From positions 124,001 through 188,000 of the forward strand of contig JAHBUH010000002.1 of the NCBI GenBank assembly GCA_019638185.1: a DNA stretch of 64,000 nucleotides, in the 5' to 3' direction. Shown here piece by piece: positions 35,101 through 44,083 of this stretch. Origin of the DNA: Leadbetterella sp. GTDB lineage: Bacteria > Bacteroidota > Bacteroidia > Cytophagales > Spirosomataceae. The translations under genes were made by a program, and so were the position numbers. The notes under the pieces are model-generated. The model was not told where the DNA came from and did no database searches. It saw only the letters and a program-made list of their open reading frames with translations. How positions within the stretch are numbered: the first letter of the stretch is position 1; each line of letters starts with the position of its first letter.

Positions 35101-36312
35101 TCAATACTCATGCGGCAGCGCCCCATCCACCACCTCCTGCCACGGCAGCCCGTGCTTATTCAGCAGATCCATGAACGGATCGGGGTTCAGCTCTTCCACG
35201 TTATAGACACCCGGTTTCATCCAGTCGGCGTGGGTGAGCATCAGCATGGCGCCTATCATGGCCGGTACGCCGGTGGTATAGGAAACGGCCTGTGACCGTA
35301 CCTCCTTATAGGCTTCGGCATGGCTGCAGTTATTCCATACGTAATAGGTTCTGTCCCGGCCGTCTTTGATGCCTTTGATCTGGCATCCTATGGAGGTCTG
35401 GCCGGTGTAGTTCTCGCCCAGGGATTCGGGGGCGGGGAGTACGGCCTTCAGAAATTCAAGCGGCACAATATCCTGACCCTGGAAGCGGATGGGCACAATG
35501 CTGGTCATCCCCACGTTTTCCAGCACCTGGAGGTGAGTGATGTATTGCTGGCCGAAAGTCATCCAGAAACGGGCCCGCTTCAGGGTGGGGAAGTTTTTCA
35601 CCAGCGATTCCAGTTCCTCGTGGTACAGCACATAGGATTCTCTTTCGCCGATGTTCGGGTAGGCGATGGGCTTATGAATGGACATGGCCGGGATTTCCAC
35701 CCATTCGCCGTTTTCCCAGTAGCGGCCGGGTTGGGTGATCTCGCGGATGTTGATCTCCGGGTTAAAGTTCGTGGCGAAGGCCTTGCCGTGGTCGCCGGCG
35801 TTGCAGTCCACGATATCCAGGTAATGCAGCTCATCAAAGTGATGTTTGGCGGCATAGGCGGTGAATACCTGGGTCACGCCCGGGTCAAAACCGCAGCCCA
35901 GCAGCGCCATGAGACCGGCTTCCCGGAAGCGGTCCTGGTAGGCCCATTGCCAGCTGTATTCAAATTTCGCTACGTCTTTGGGTTCATAATTAGCGGTATC
36001 CAGGTAATGCACGCCGGTTTGGAGGCAGGCATCCATGATGGTGAGATCCTGGTAGGGCAGGGCCACATTGATGACCATTTTGGGGCCGAATGACCGGATC
36101 AGGGTCACCAGTTCAGGAACATTGTCGGCGTCTACCTGTGCGGTAGCGATCTCCACCCCATGCATTTCTTTAATATCGGTGGCAATTTTATCACACTTGG
36201 CTTTCGTGCGGGAGGCCAGCATGATCCCGGTGAAGACGTCCGGATTGAGTGCACATTTGTGCGCCACCACCGTGCCTACACCACCGGCACCAATAATCAA
36301 TACTTTTGACAT
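35101..36312 (-). CDS. Carboxynorspermidine synthase (saccharopine dehydrogenase family)
   Basis: The start at 36312 was chosen because MSKVLIIGAGGVGTVVAHK is the normal beginning of the family and the longer frame adds nine unlike residues; the product is 403 residues. The N-terminal Rossmann motif GAGGVG binds NADPH. Characteristic segments include NVALPYQDLTIMDACLQTGVHYLDTANYEP and GCGFDPGVTQVFTAYA, as in carboxynorspermidine or carboxyspermidine dehydrogenase, which reductively condenses aspartate semialdehyde with a diamine such as putrescine. This is the alternative route to spermidine or norspermidine used by many Bacteroidota. The decarboxylase partner is not in the window; aguB at 2.8-3.7 kb would supply putrescine. 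Confidence 0.88.
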   Translation of the reverse strand: MSKVLIIGAGGVGTVVAHKCALNPDVFTGIMLASRTKAKCDKIATDIKEMHGVEIATAQVDADNVPELVTLIRSFGPKMVINVALPYQDLTIMDACLQTGVHYLDTANYEPKDVAKFEYSWQWAYQDRFREAGLMALLGCGFDPGVTQVFTAYAAKHHFDELHYLDIVDCNAGDHGKAFATNFNPEINIREITQPGRYWENGEWVEIPAMSIHKPIAYPNIGERESYVLYHEELESLVKNFPTLKRARFWMTFGQQYITHLQVLENVGMTSIVPIRFQGQDIVPLEFLKAVLPAPESLGENYTGQTSIGCQIKGIKDGRDRTYYVWNNCSHAEAYKEVRSQAVSYTTGVPAMIGAMLMLTHADWMKPGVYNVEELNPDPFMDLLNKHGLPWQEVVDGALPHEY

Positions 36313-36426
36313 TTGCTTCAGTTTAAGTTTGAATTGCAAAAATAGGGAATTTAAATGGTATATCGGTTCCCCGGAAACCGGCGTTATTATGATGTAAATT
36401 ATTTTTCAATTACTGCCTCCGGTGTT

Positions 36427-36434
36427 TACCTTTG
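36427..36434 (+). promoter_or_regulatory. Candidate -7 box before the 257-residue barrel protein
   Basis: TACCTTTG fits TAnnTTTG, with a TTTT at 36403-36406 in the -33 position at 20-bp spacing. The ATG follows 19 bp downstream. Confidence 0.45.
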
Positions 36435-36453
36435 TGCACTTTTTAAATAGGAG

Positions 36454-37227
36454 ATGTTGATAAAGAGGTTTTTGTTCTGTGTGTGCCTGTGGATCCCGGG
36501 CTCCCTGTCTGCGCAATATAAAAATTCAGTACGGCTAAATCTGACAGGAGCTGCCCTGAATCTCTATTCCATACAGTACGAACGGCAGCTGAGCCCCCGG
36601 CTGGCTTTTAACAATACATTTTTCTACCGGCCCAAGACCAATATCCCGTTTGGCGGCTTTATTGATGACCTGGCTAAGAAGCACGGTGTGGGTCTGACAG
36701 GTATCCGGTTCGAGTATATTTTTATGGATGAGGCCCAGGTGGGCATCATGGGTTACTCCCCGGAACTGCGGTATTACCTGGGTAAGAAAAAGAACAAGGC
36801 TTTTATAGGGCTGTTCGGGATGTACGAAAGCTTCGATATGAAAGTGCCTGCCCTGGTGGGGGTAAGTAAAGACGGACATTATTATGATGTAAAGCTGCCC
36901 ATTAACTTTACTTTCCGGACGTTTTCAGGCGGAATCCTGGTAGGAAAACAGTTCACCTGGAACCGGGTGGGGCTTGACGTGGTGCTGCTCGGGCCGCACT
37001 TAGGTGTGGCAGATGATTTTTACGCCCACGGCGAAAATGAAAACCTGCAGGGGCTTAATGAAGGGGAGAAGCAGTTTGTGAAAGATAAGATTAAAGAGCG
37101 CTTTGGCCTGAAGGACAAGTATTTTAATATGGAACTGAATGACAATGCCGCCGAGATAAAATCGGTCCGGCCGGTGCCCTACCTGGGGATCCGGGGGCTG
37201 GGATTCAATCTCTCCTACCGGTTTTAA
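36454..37227 (+). CDS. Outer-membrane barrel protein, DUF3575-like
   Basis: This 257-residue protein has a signal peptide (MLIKRFLFCVCLWIPGSLSAQ) followed by a small beta-barrel. Strands alternate aromatic and polar residues (SVRLNLTGAALNLYSIQYERQLSPRLAFNNTFFYR, FRTFSGGILVGKQFTW), and the last strand GLGFNLSYRF ends in Phe. The opening resembles DUF3575 proteins of Bacteroidota. A charged helical loop at about 190-230 (LNEGEKQFVKDKIKERFGLKDKYF) lies between late strands. Function is unknown. The stop codon overlaps that of the convergent protease gene by 4 bp. Confidence 0.65.
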   Translation: MLIKRFLFCVCLWIPGSLSAQYKNSVRLNLTGAALNLYSIQYERQLSPRLAFNNTFFYRPKTNIPFGGFIDDLAKKHGVGLTGIRFEYIFMDEAQVGIMGYSPELRYYLGKKKNKAFIGLFGMYESFDMKVPALVGVSKDGHYYDVKLPINFTFRTFSGGILVGKQFTWNRVGLDVVLLGPHLGVADDFYAHGENENLQGLNEGEKQFVKDKIKERFGLKDKYFNMELNDNAAEIKSVRPVPYLGIRGLGFNLSYRF

Positions 37228-38495
37228 ATGGTCCGCTTCAGCCGGAAGCTGATCTGCATCAGGCCGTGATCCCGCAGCACCACCATGTCAATAGGGTGCC
37301 CCTCCTTGCGGGAAAGTTCCTCGTATAGTTCGTTGATGGTCATCAGGTTAGCCAGTTTCCGGTTAAAGATGATGATCTTGTCGCCGGGGAGTACCCCTGC
37401 ATGATACGCTACGGAATTTATGATCACGCTGGAAACCTCAAAGGTCTTGAAGTCTTTTCCCGTGGCCCGGAGGTCCAGCCCGCTCATATCGGATTCAAAG
37501 GGTTTATTCAGCACCCGCTTCACGGGCTTCAGCACCATCAGGTTCTGGTTATAATTCAGCGTAACCACAAACCGCTTCAGGATTTCCCCGCCGATACTGC
37601 CATGCCGCAGGTGTCTTTCCTGGGTGATCTTACTGTCAAACACCAGGCTGTCAGGAAAGGTGGCGATCACATTTTTAAAATCGTGCTCTCCAAAGCGCAG
37701 CACATCCACCCGGCCCAGTTTTCCCTCAATATTGCCGTTCAGGCCCCGGCCCAGGTGGCCGTCAGAAAGGTGATGCGGGATGATCTCGGGAGGCAGGGAT
37801 TCCTTATTCAAAAGCAGGGAATGCGCTCCGCCGGTATCGATCACCAGCTTCAGGTTTTCCATTTTTTTGCCGTTCGACTCCAGCCGGTTCACCGTAATGT
37901 AGGGTTTGGTTCTCTCCAGGTGCAGCGGTACGGCCACGCCTTTCCGCTTTTTGTAACGGTATTTCTCAGGATCACTGAAGATGAGCTCCCCTTTCTGGTA
38001 ATTGATCTCCACGTTAAAGCGCTTGAAAATATCACTGCCCAGGATACCGTGAACGGGGATGCCCAGGTATTCCGAGAGGTCCAGGAAGTTTTCCTCCAGC
38101 AGCACGATGTTCTGTTTGTAACCTACTATTCCCCCGAACTTCACCGTGTGCCCCAGGGATACCGAGGCGGTGAAGGGCGGGGCTTCGCCGATACCGCTGA
38201 TGTAAATCTCCCGCCCGATATTGGTTTTGATCCTTTGCCGCAGGGTGGTATCCAGGATAATGATGCTTTGAACGCCGGAATCCAGGATAAAATTCATGGT
38301 ATCCGACTTATCGATGATGGTTTTCACCACAATAAGGTTAGCACGAAGCTCAAAGGGGCAGAAGATGTAGTTTTGTTTTTTCCGGATGGGATTGAATCCG
38401 AAGGGCTTGTCCTGAGCCACGCAGTCAAACGCCCCGCCCGCCCAGCAGAATGCCAGGAGTATGAAAAAACACCGGTATTTTTTACAGCTTCTCAT
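37224..38495 (-). CDS. Exported retropepsin-like aspartyl protease with PDZ domain
   Basis: The start at 38495 was chosen because it gives a signal peptide (MRSCKKYRCFFILLAFCW, cleavage near FDCVAQ); the longer frame to 38621 would run into the rlmN start. The 423-residue product contains two retropepsin-like halves with Asp72 (FILDSGVQS) and Asp220 (LVIDTGGAHS). A C-terminal PDZ domain (about 330-420; YHAGVLPGDKIIIFNRK) follows. Having both half-sites in one chain recalls pepsin-like pairing, whereas many bacterial clan AA proteins carry just one; the first site has Ser instead of Thr after Asp. It probably cleaves exported proteins in the periplasm. It is divergent from rlmN. Confidence 0.8.
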   Translation of the reverse strand: MRSCKKYRCFFILLAFCWAGGAFDCVAQDKPFGFNPIRKKQNYIFCPFELRANLIVVKTIIDKSDTMNFILDSGVQSIIILDTTLRQRIKTNIGREIYISGIGEAPPFTASVSLGHTVKFGGIVGYKQNIVLLEENFLDLSEYLGIPVHGILGSDIFKRFNVEINYQKGELIFSDPEKYRYKKRKGVAVPLHLERTKPYITVNRLESNGKKMENLKLVIDTGGAHSLLLNKESLPPEIIPHHLSDGHLGRGLNGNIEGKLGRVDVLRFGEHDFKNVIATFPDSLVFDSKITQERHLRHGSIGGEILKRFVVTLNYNQNLMVLKPVKRVLNKPFESDMSGLDLRATGKDFKTFEVSSVIINSVAYHAGVLPGDKIIIFNRKLANLMTINELYEELSRKEGHPIDMVVLRDHGLMQISFRLKRTI

Positions 38496-38622
38496 AAGTG
38501 GGTCTAAAATATTAAAAATATTGAGATAATGTTTAAAAAATCCTATAAAATAGATTCTTATGAACCATGTATTGAGATTACAGGTTTTTATTAAGAATTT
38601 TGTACGAATATTTAAGGGCATT

Positions 38623-39657
38623 ATGAAAAAAGATCTGCGGAAGTTAACCCCCGATCAGCTGAAAGAGTGGTTAAAGGCGGAAGGAGAGCCGGCGTTCCGG
38701 GCCAAGCAGATCCGGGAGTGGCTTTGGGAGAAAGGAGCTACTGAAATCGGGGATATGACTAACCTCTCCCGGCAGCTGCGCGATAAGCTGGAAGCGGCAT
38801 TTGAGATCCGGAAAGTGAGGGTGCATACCTCGCAGTTTTCCGCAGACGGCACCATAAAATCAGGGTTTAAGCTGTATGACGACCACCTGGTGGAAGGCGT
38901 GCTCATCCCTACCGAAACCCGGATGACCGCCTGTATTTCCTCCCAGGTGGGCTGTTCACTGACCTGTAAATTCTGCGCTACGGGTTATATGAACCGGGAG
39001 CGTAACCTGGATGCCGCTGAGATTTATGACCAGGTGATCCTGATCCGTAACCAGGCCGAGCAGCATTTTAATGCCCCGCTGACCAATATCGTGTACATGG
39101 GCATGGGCGAGCCCCTGCTGAATTATGCCGCCGTGCTGGAGTCGGTGGAGAAGATCACGTCACCCGAGGGCCTGAACTGGTCTCCCAAGCGCATCACGGT
39201 CTCTACGGCCGGTATCGCTAAAATGATCCGCAAGCTGGGTGACGATGGGGTGAAGTTTAACCTGGCCCTTTCCCTGCATGCCGCTAATGATGAGAAGCGA
39301 AACACCATCATGCCCATTAATGAGTCCAATTCCCTGGATAACCTGGCAGAAGCCTTAAATCACTTTTATAAGAAAACGGGCAATAAAATAACCTTTGAAT
39401 ATATTGTTTTTCATGGATTTAATGATAAAATTGCTGACGCAAAGGAATTGCTGGCTTTTGTACGGCGGGTTCCTTCCAAGGTGAATATCATTGAATATAA
39501 CCCGATATCAGAAGCTAACTTTACGAATGCCGACCCGATGGCCATTGATAAGTTTGCCACTTTTTTAGAGGAGAACCGGGTGACGGTGAATATCCGGCGG
39601 AGCCGGGGAAAAGACATTGACGCCGCCTGCGGGCAGCTGGCCATAAAAGAGAATTAA
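38623..39657 (+). CDS. rlmN: 23S rRNA (adenine-2503-C2)-methyltransferase
   Basis: RlmN is a radical-SAM enzyme that methylates A2503 of 23S rRNA and A37 of some tRNAs. The start at 38623 (MKKDLRKLTPDQLKEWL) gives 344 residues, the normal length; the 21 residues added by an upstream ATG at 38560 are unlike the family. The 4Fe-4S motif CSLTCKFC uses Cys111, Cys115 and Cys118. The C-terminal catalytic Cys336 is in DAACGQLA. Other family signs are NIVYMGMGEPLLNY and LALSLHAAND. It is divergent from the protease gene and followed after 86 bp by the phosphate transporter. Confidence 0.97.
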   Translation: MKKDLRKLTPDQLKEWLKAEGEPAFRAKQIREWLWEKGATEIGDMTNLSRQLRDKLEAAFEIRKVRVHTSQFSADGTIKSGFKLYDDHLVEGVLIPTETRMTACISSQVGCSLTCKFCATGYMNRERNLDAAEIYDQVILIRNQAEQHFNAPLTNIVYMGMGEPLLNYAAVLESVEKITSPEGLNWSPKRITVSTAGIAKMIRKLGDDGVKFNLALSLHAANDEKRNTIMPINESNSLDNLAEALNHFYKKTGNKITFEYIVFHGFNDKIADAKELLAFVRRVPSKVNIIEYNPISEANFTNADPMAIDKFATFLEENRVTVNIRRSRGKDIDAACGQLAIKEN

Positions 39658-39743
39658 CAATTTCATAATATAGCATCGGCAAACTTTCTTTTTATTAAGG
39701 GGAATTTTGCACCTCTAAAACCAGATACTAACTCTGTCTTTAT

Positions 39744-41159
39744 ATGTTCGGATTAGAAAGCGACATTTTCATCCTGCTGGCCGTCTGTCTCTTTGCGGCA
39801 TGTCTTTTTGAATTTATTAACGGTTTTCACGATACGGCCAATGCCGTAGCCACCGTGATTTATACTAACTCCCTGAAACCCGCCCAGGCCGTGCTCTGGT
39901 CCGGGATGATGAACTTCTTGGGGGTGGTCACCGGCGGAGTGGGCGTGGGGATGTCCATTGTTAACCTCCTGCCCGTAGACCTGCTCATAGATCAGAATGT
40001 CTACCATTCCATAGCCATGGTGCTGGCCATGCTGTGCAGTGCCATTATCTGGAACTTCGGTACCTGGTATTTCGGCCTGCCATCTTCCAGCTCGCATACG
40101 CTGATCGGCGCCATTATGGGGGTGGGTCTGGGATATGCCATGCTGCCGGAGAATGCCTCCGGGGCGGCCGCCATTAACTGGGACAAGGTCAAAGAAATCT
40201 TCACCGGTCTCTTCGTAGCACCCCTTCTGGGCTTTACCCTGGCCGTGATCCTGATGTTTTTGCTGAGGATGTCCGTCAGTAAGGACGTACGAAACCAGAT
40301 CTTTTCCGAACCCAAGAAAAACCAGCCGCCTCCGGGCTGGATCCGCACCACGCTGATCTCTACCTGTACGCTGGTGAGCTTTTTCCACGGGAAAAACGAC
40401 GGCCAGAAAGGTATCGGGCTGGTGATGCTGATCCTGATCGGGATCCTGCCTTCCTATTTTGCCATCACGGGTGTAAATGACCTGAAGAAGATCGGGCCTG
40501 ACCTGGCGCAGATCCAGACCATTGTGTCACGGATAGATACTACGGCCCTGGGAGTAGACGAGAAAAACCATATTAAAGGCATTAATGAGAACATCGGTAT
40601 CCTGATGCCAGTGTCCAAAGGCATCTCTTCTGACACCACGGAAAAGCTGCACCTTCGGGCGGCTATTCTCCAGATCTCTACCAATACTAAAAAGCTGCTG
40701 AAAGATGAGAGCGTGAAGCTGAGCAGCAAAGACCGTGAAGACCTGAGCCAACTGGCCACCAAAGAGGAGAAGGGTATCCGGGCAGCCATTGATTTTGCCC
40801 CTTTCTGGGTGATCCTGATGATTTCGCTTTCCCTGGGTATCGGAACCATGATAGGCTGGAAACGGATCGTGGTAACGGTGGGAGAGAAGATCGGGAAGTC
40901 GCACCTGACCTATGCACAGGGAGCCTCCGCTGAGCTGGTTGCGGCCATCACCATAGGCCTGGCTTCCGGCTTTAAGCTGCCCGTGAGTACTACGCATACC
41001 CTGTCTTCGGGTATTGCGGGCTCCATGGTAGCATCCAAAGGGATCAAAAACCTGCAGTCTAAGACCATCAAAAACATCGGCATAGCCTGGATCCTGACGC
41101 TGCCTGTGTCTATTTTACTGTCGGCAGGACTGTTCCTGCTGTTCCGGGCTATGTTTTAA
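39744..41159 (+). CDS. PiT-family inorganic phosphate transporter
   Basis: This 471-residue inner-membrane protein takes up inorganic phosphate, probably with protons or as a metal-phosphate complex. The N-terminal family signature FINGFHDTANAVATVIYTN and the matching C-terminal ASGFKLPVSTTHTLSSGIAGS are visible; the latter half also has SSSHTLIGAIMG as its internal duplicate. About ten membrane helices are predicted by eye. Between the two halves lies a hydrophilic insert of roughly 110 residues (about 235-345), longer than in the E. coli protein but known in Bacteroidota homologues. No PhoU-like partner is encoded next to it. A bidirectional terminator follows. Confidence 0.92.
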   Translation: MFGLESDIFILLAVCLFAACLFEFINGFHDTANAVATVIYTNSLKPAQAVLWSGMMNFLGVVTGGVGVGMSIVNLLPVDLLIDQNVYHSIAMVLAMLCSAIIWNFGTWYFGLPSSSSHTLIGAIMGVGLGYAMLPENASGAAAINWDKVKEIFTGLFVAPLLGFTLAVILMFLLRMSVSKDVRNQIFSEPKKNQPPPGWIRTTLISTCTLVSFFHGKNDGQKGIGLVMLILIGILPSYFAITGVNDLKKIGPDLAQIQTIVSRIDTTALGVDEKNHIKGINENIGILMPVSKGISSDTTEKLHLRAAILQISTNTKKLLKDESVKLSSKDREDLSQLATKEEKGIRAAIDFAPFWVILMISLSLGIGTMIGWKRIVVTVGEKIGKSHLTYAQGASAELVAAITIGLASGFKLPVSTTHTLSSGIAGSMVASKGIKNLQSKTIKNIGIAWILTLPVSILLSAGLFLLFRAMF

Positions 41160-41228
41160 GTTTTTTGCAGAGTATATTTTCTTAACAGTGGACCTACCGG
41201 TTTTCCGGTGAACGTCCGATAAGAATTT

Positions 41229-41257
41229 AAAAGGCCCGGAATGCTCCGGGCCTTTTT
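41229..41257. terminator. Bidirectional terminator between transporter and parC
   Basis: The stem AAAAGGCCCGGA (41229-41240) pairs with TCCGGGCCTTTTT (41245-41257), with A and T runs on both sides, so it can work on either strand. Confidence 0.85.
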
Positions 41258-41277
41258 TAGGGTATCTCCTTCTGCGC

Positions 41278-43920
41278 TTAGAAAAGCCCGAGCTGTTCTC
41301 CCTCACCCCCGGGCTTGGTATGATCGAAATCCGGAGCTTCCGTTTCGTTCTCCCCGGCTGGGTTTTCTTCCGGCTCATTTTCAGTTTCTTCTACGGCCTC
41401 ATCCAGGTGTTCCTCCTCTTCTTCCACTTCTTCTTCCTCTATTTCCGGGGCCAGCACTTTAAAGCTCACGATCTTATCAAACGGCAGCTTATTACCCAAG
41501 GCTTTCCAGCCTTTTACATCGATCATCTCGTCTACTCTGTAGAGGTCGGTAGTGACTTCGGTTTTGCGGTCTTTGCGATGTTTTACTTCCACACGCGGCT
41601 TCTTGTCGAAGGAAGCAAACACCAGCTCTGATTTCGGGTGCTCCGAAATGAACGTGAACTTCTTATCCATGGTGGAGGTCTCGATCAGGAAGCGCTTGAT
41701 GTGGTAATTGCGGTGTTCGCCGTCGAGGTAGATACAGGAAACCGGCCGTTTTTCCTGGAATTTGCTGATGGCCACCACCTGCCGGGGCTCGTAATGGTTA
41801 GTCAGTTCAAAATTAGTCAGCTCGTATTCACCGGTATTGTAAATCACCAGGATCTTATCACTGGGGCCGAAATTCCCGAGGGAAGTACCGTGACCATCTT
41901 TGTTCAGGCGGCCCAGTGTAGGCGTGTACCAGATATCCACGCCGCCAAGGGTAGACTTTCCGGCGGTTTTAAAGGCTATTTTGCGTACGGCATATTTGGA
42001 AACCAGGTTACCCAGCGCCGACCGGTTTTTGATCATCAGGTCGGCAAAATTGAAGTCAAAGACCTTCTTCTTTGCGTTAGAGCTGGCGGTGAGGTTCACC
42101 GTGACCATTTCGGCCTCCCCGTTTTCATTGGCGGAAAAGTAAGTGACCTTGGAACGTGGGCTGCCTTTGGTGACGTCATATTCCTTGTCGCGGGTGACTC
42201 CCGTCACAGCAAAACGCTTGGCAAAAGTCCGCCCGCTTTTCCCGTCCAGGTACATCACGTTATAAATCTTGCGCTCGTCGTTTTTCCGGAAAACGGCGCA
42301 GTAAATGATATTTTTGCCTACAAACCCCTTTTCCTGGATCTTGACCACGGAAAACTTGCCATCGGCCCGGAAAACGATGATGTCGTCGATATCCGAACAG
42401 TCCATCACAAACTCGTCTTTCTTCAGGCCATAGCCGATAAACCCGTTTTCGCGGTCTACGTACAGCTTCTGGTTATTGGCGGCCACCACGGCGGCCTGTA
42501 CTTCCCCAAACTGCACGATCTCCGTTCTCCGCTCCCGGCCTTTACCGTATTTCCGGATCAGCTCCTGGAAGAAATTAATGGTGTAGCGTACCAGGTTTTC
42601 CAGGTTATCATTGACTTCCACCAGTTCTTCCTGGAGTTTTTTCATGAGCTCGTCGGCCTTGAAGCCGTCGTATTTGGAGATCCGCTTGATCCGGATCTCG
42701 GTGAGGCGCAGGATGTCTTCCCGCACGATCTCCCGGTAGAAATCTTTCTTGTAAGGTTCCAGGCCGCGGTCTATGGTTTCTATCACGGCCTCAAAGGTCT
42801 CGCATTCCTCGATGTCTCGGTAGATCCGGTTTTCAATAAAGATCTTTTCCAGTGAGCTGTACAGCAGCTTCTCCATTAATTCGGCCCGCCGGATCTCCAG
42901 CTCCCGCTTCAGCAGGTACATGGTCTGGTCGGTGGAATTCCGGAGGATATCACTCACACCCAGGAAACGCGGCTTTTGATCCACGATGACCACGGCATTG
43001 GGCGACACCGACACCTCGCAGTTCGTGAAGGCGTAAAGCGCGTCAATGGTGATATCGGTGGAGGTATTCGGCGCCAGGTGGATCAGGATCTCTACGTTTT
43101 TGGCGGTATTGTCTTCCACCTTTTTGATCTTGATCTTACCGCTGTCGTTCGCTTTAATGATAGACTCGATCAGGCTGCCGGTGGTGGTAGAGAAAGGGAT
43201 TTCCGAGATCTTCAGCGTCTTTTTATCCACTTCCGAAATCTTAGCCCGCATTTTTACCTTGCCCCCCCGGGCGCCGTCGTTATAATGGGTGACGTCTATC
43301 AGCCCCCCGGTCAGGAAATCCGGGTAGAGCGTAAAAGGCTGTTTTTTCAGGTATTTGATGGAGGCGTCACAAAGCTCAATAAAGTTATGGGGCAGGATCT
43401 TGGTGGAGAGCCCCACGGCGATGCCCTCAGCGCCCATTTCCAGCACCAGCGGGAATTTGGCGGGCAGGGTGACGGGTTCCCGTTTCCGGCCGTCGTAAGA
43501 CATCTGCCATTCGGTAGTATCCTCGTTAAAGAGCACTTCCTGCCCGAATTTGGAGAGCCGCACCTCAATATAGCGCGGTGCCGCAGCCGAGTCACCGGTA
43601 CGGATATCGCCCCAGTTGCCCTGGATATCCAGCAAAAGCTCTTTCTGCCCGATGTTCACGATGGCATCCCCGATAGACGCATCCCCGTGCGGGTGATACT
43701 GCATGGTGGAGCCGATCACATTGGCTACTTTATTGAACCGGCCGTCATCCATTTCCTTAAGCGCATGAAGCAGCCGCCTTTGTACCGGTTTCAGTCCGTC
43801 TTCAATGGCCGGAACGGCCCTTTCCAGGATCACATACGATGCATACTCCAGGAAATACTTTTCAAACATATCATCCAGTATCTCCTTCTGGTGTGTAGGG
43901 TCGTAAGTCTCGTCGCTCAT
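41278..43920 (-). CDS. parC: DNA topoisomerase IV subunit A
   Basis: This 880-residue type IIA topoisomerase A subunit decatenates and relaxes DNA together with ParE. The catalytic tyrosine is Tyr117 in AAPRYIEVRLSKF, preceded by the winged-helix QPVQRRLL-like segment and the quinolone-region segment HPHGDASIGDAIV. The tower and coiled-coil domains follow to about residue 480, then the C-terminal beta-pinwheel. The absence of a clear GyrA box (QRRGGKG) and the overall Bacteroidota-type sequence point to ParC and not GyrA. The last 55 residues are a strikingly acidic tail (EEEEVEEEEEH and similar). parE is not in the window. The gene ends 20 bp from a shared terminator. Confidence 0.93.
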   Translation of the reverse strand: MSDETYDPTHQKEILDDMFEKYFLEYASYVILERAVPAIEDGLKPVQRRLLHALKEMDDGRFNKVANVIGSTMQYHPHGDASIGDAIVNIGQKELLLDIQGNWGDIRTGDSAAAPRYIEVRLSKFGQEVLFNEDTTEWQMSYDGRKREPVTLPAKFPLVLEMGAEGIAVGLSTKILPHNFIELCDASIKYLKKQPFTLYPDFLTGGLIDVTHYNDGARGGKVKMRAKISEVDKKTLKISEIPFSTTTGSLIESIIKANDSGKIKIKKVEDNTAKNVEILIHLAPNTSTDITIDALYAFTNCEVSVSPNAVVIVDQKPRFLGVSDILRNSTDQTMYLLKRELEIRRAELMEKLLYSSLEKIFIENRIYRDIEECETFEAVIETIDRGLEPYKKDFYREIVREDILRLTEIRIKRISKYDGFKADELMKKLQEELVEVNDNLENLVRYTINFFQELIRKYGKGRERRTEIVQFGEVQAAVVAANNQKLYVDRENGFIGYGLKKDEFVMDCSDIDDIIVFRADGKFSVVKIQEKGFVGKNIIYCAVFRKNDERKIYNVMYLDGKSGRTFAKRFAVTGVTRDKEYDVTKGSPRSKVTYFSANENGEAEMVTVNLTASSNAKKKVFDFNFADLMIKNRSALGNLVSKYAVRKIAFKTAGKSTLGGVDIWYTPTLGRLNKDGHGTSLGNFGPSDKILVIYNTGEYELTNFELTNHYEPRQVVAISKFQEKRPVSCIYLDGEHRNYHIKRFLIETSTMDKKFTFISEHPKSELVFASFDKKPRVEVKHRKDRKTEVTTDLYRVDEMIDVKGWKALGNKLPFDKIVSFKVLAPEIEEEEVEEEEEHLDEAVEETENEPEENPAGENETEAPDFDHTKPGGEGEQLGLF

Positions 43921-44083
43921 TTATATGGGTTTCTCAGTTTACGCAAATATAAGAAATCTTGCGGGTTGTTTGATGCAGGGTAGGTAGGGAATAAGCTTTA
44001 ACAGGCATGTTTTAACTTTTTTTTCTCGTCCCCTGGAAAGGATATTCTTTAACGTATAGCTTTGTGCCTGTGAACAGATTCAG

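Noticed and set aside
41638..42855. 405-residue antisense open frame inside parC
   Set aside because: It mirrors parC codons and shows no domain; a shadow of the real gene.
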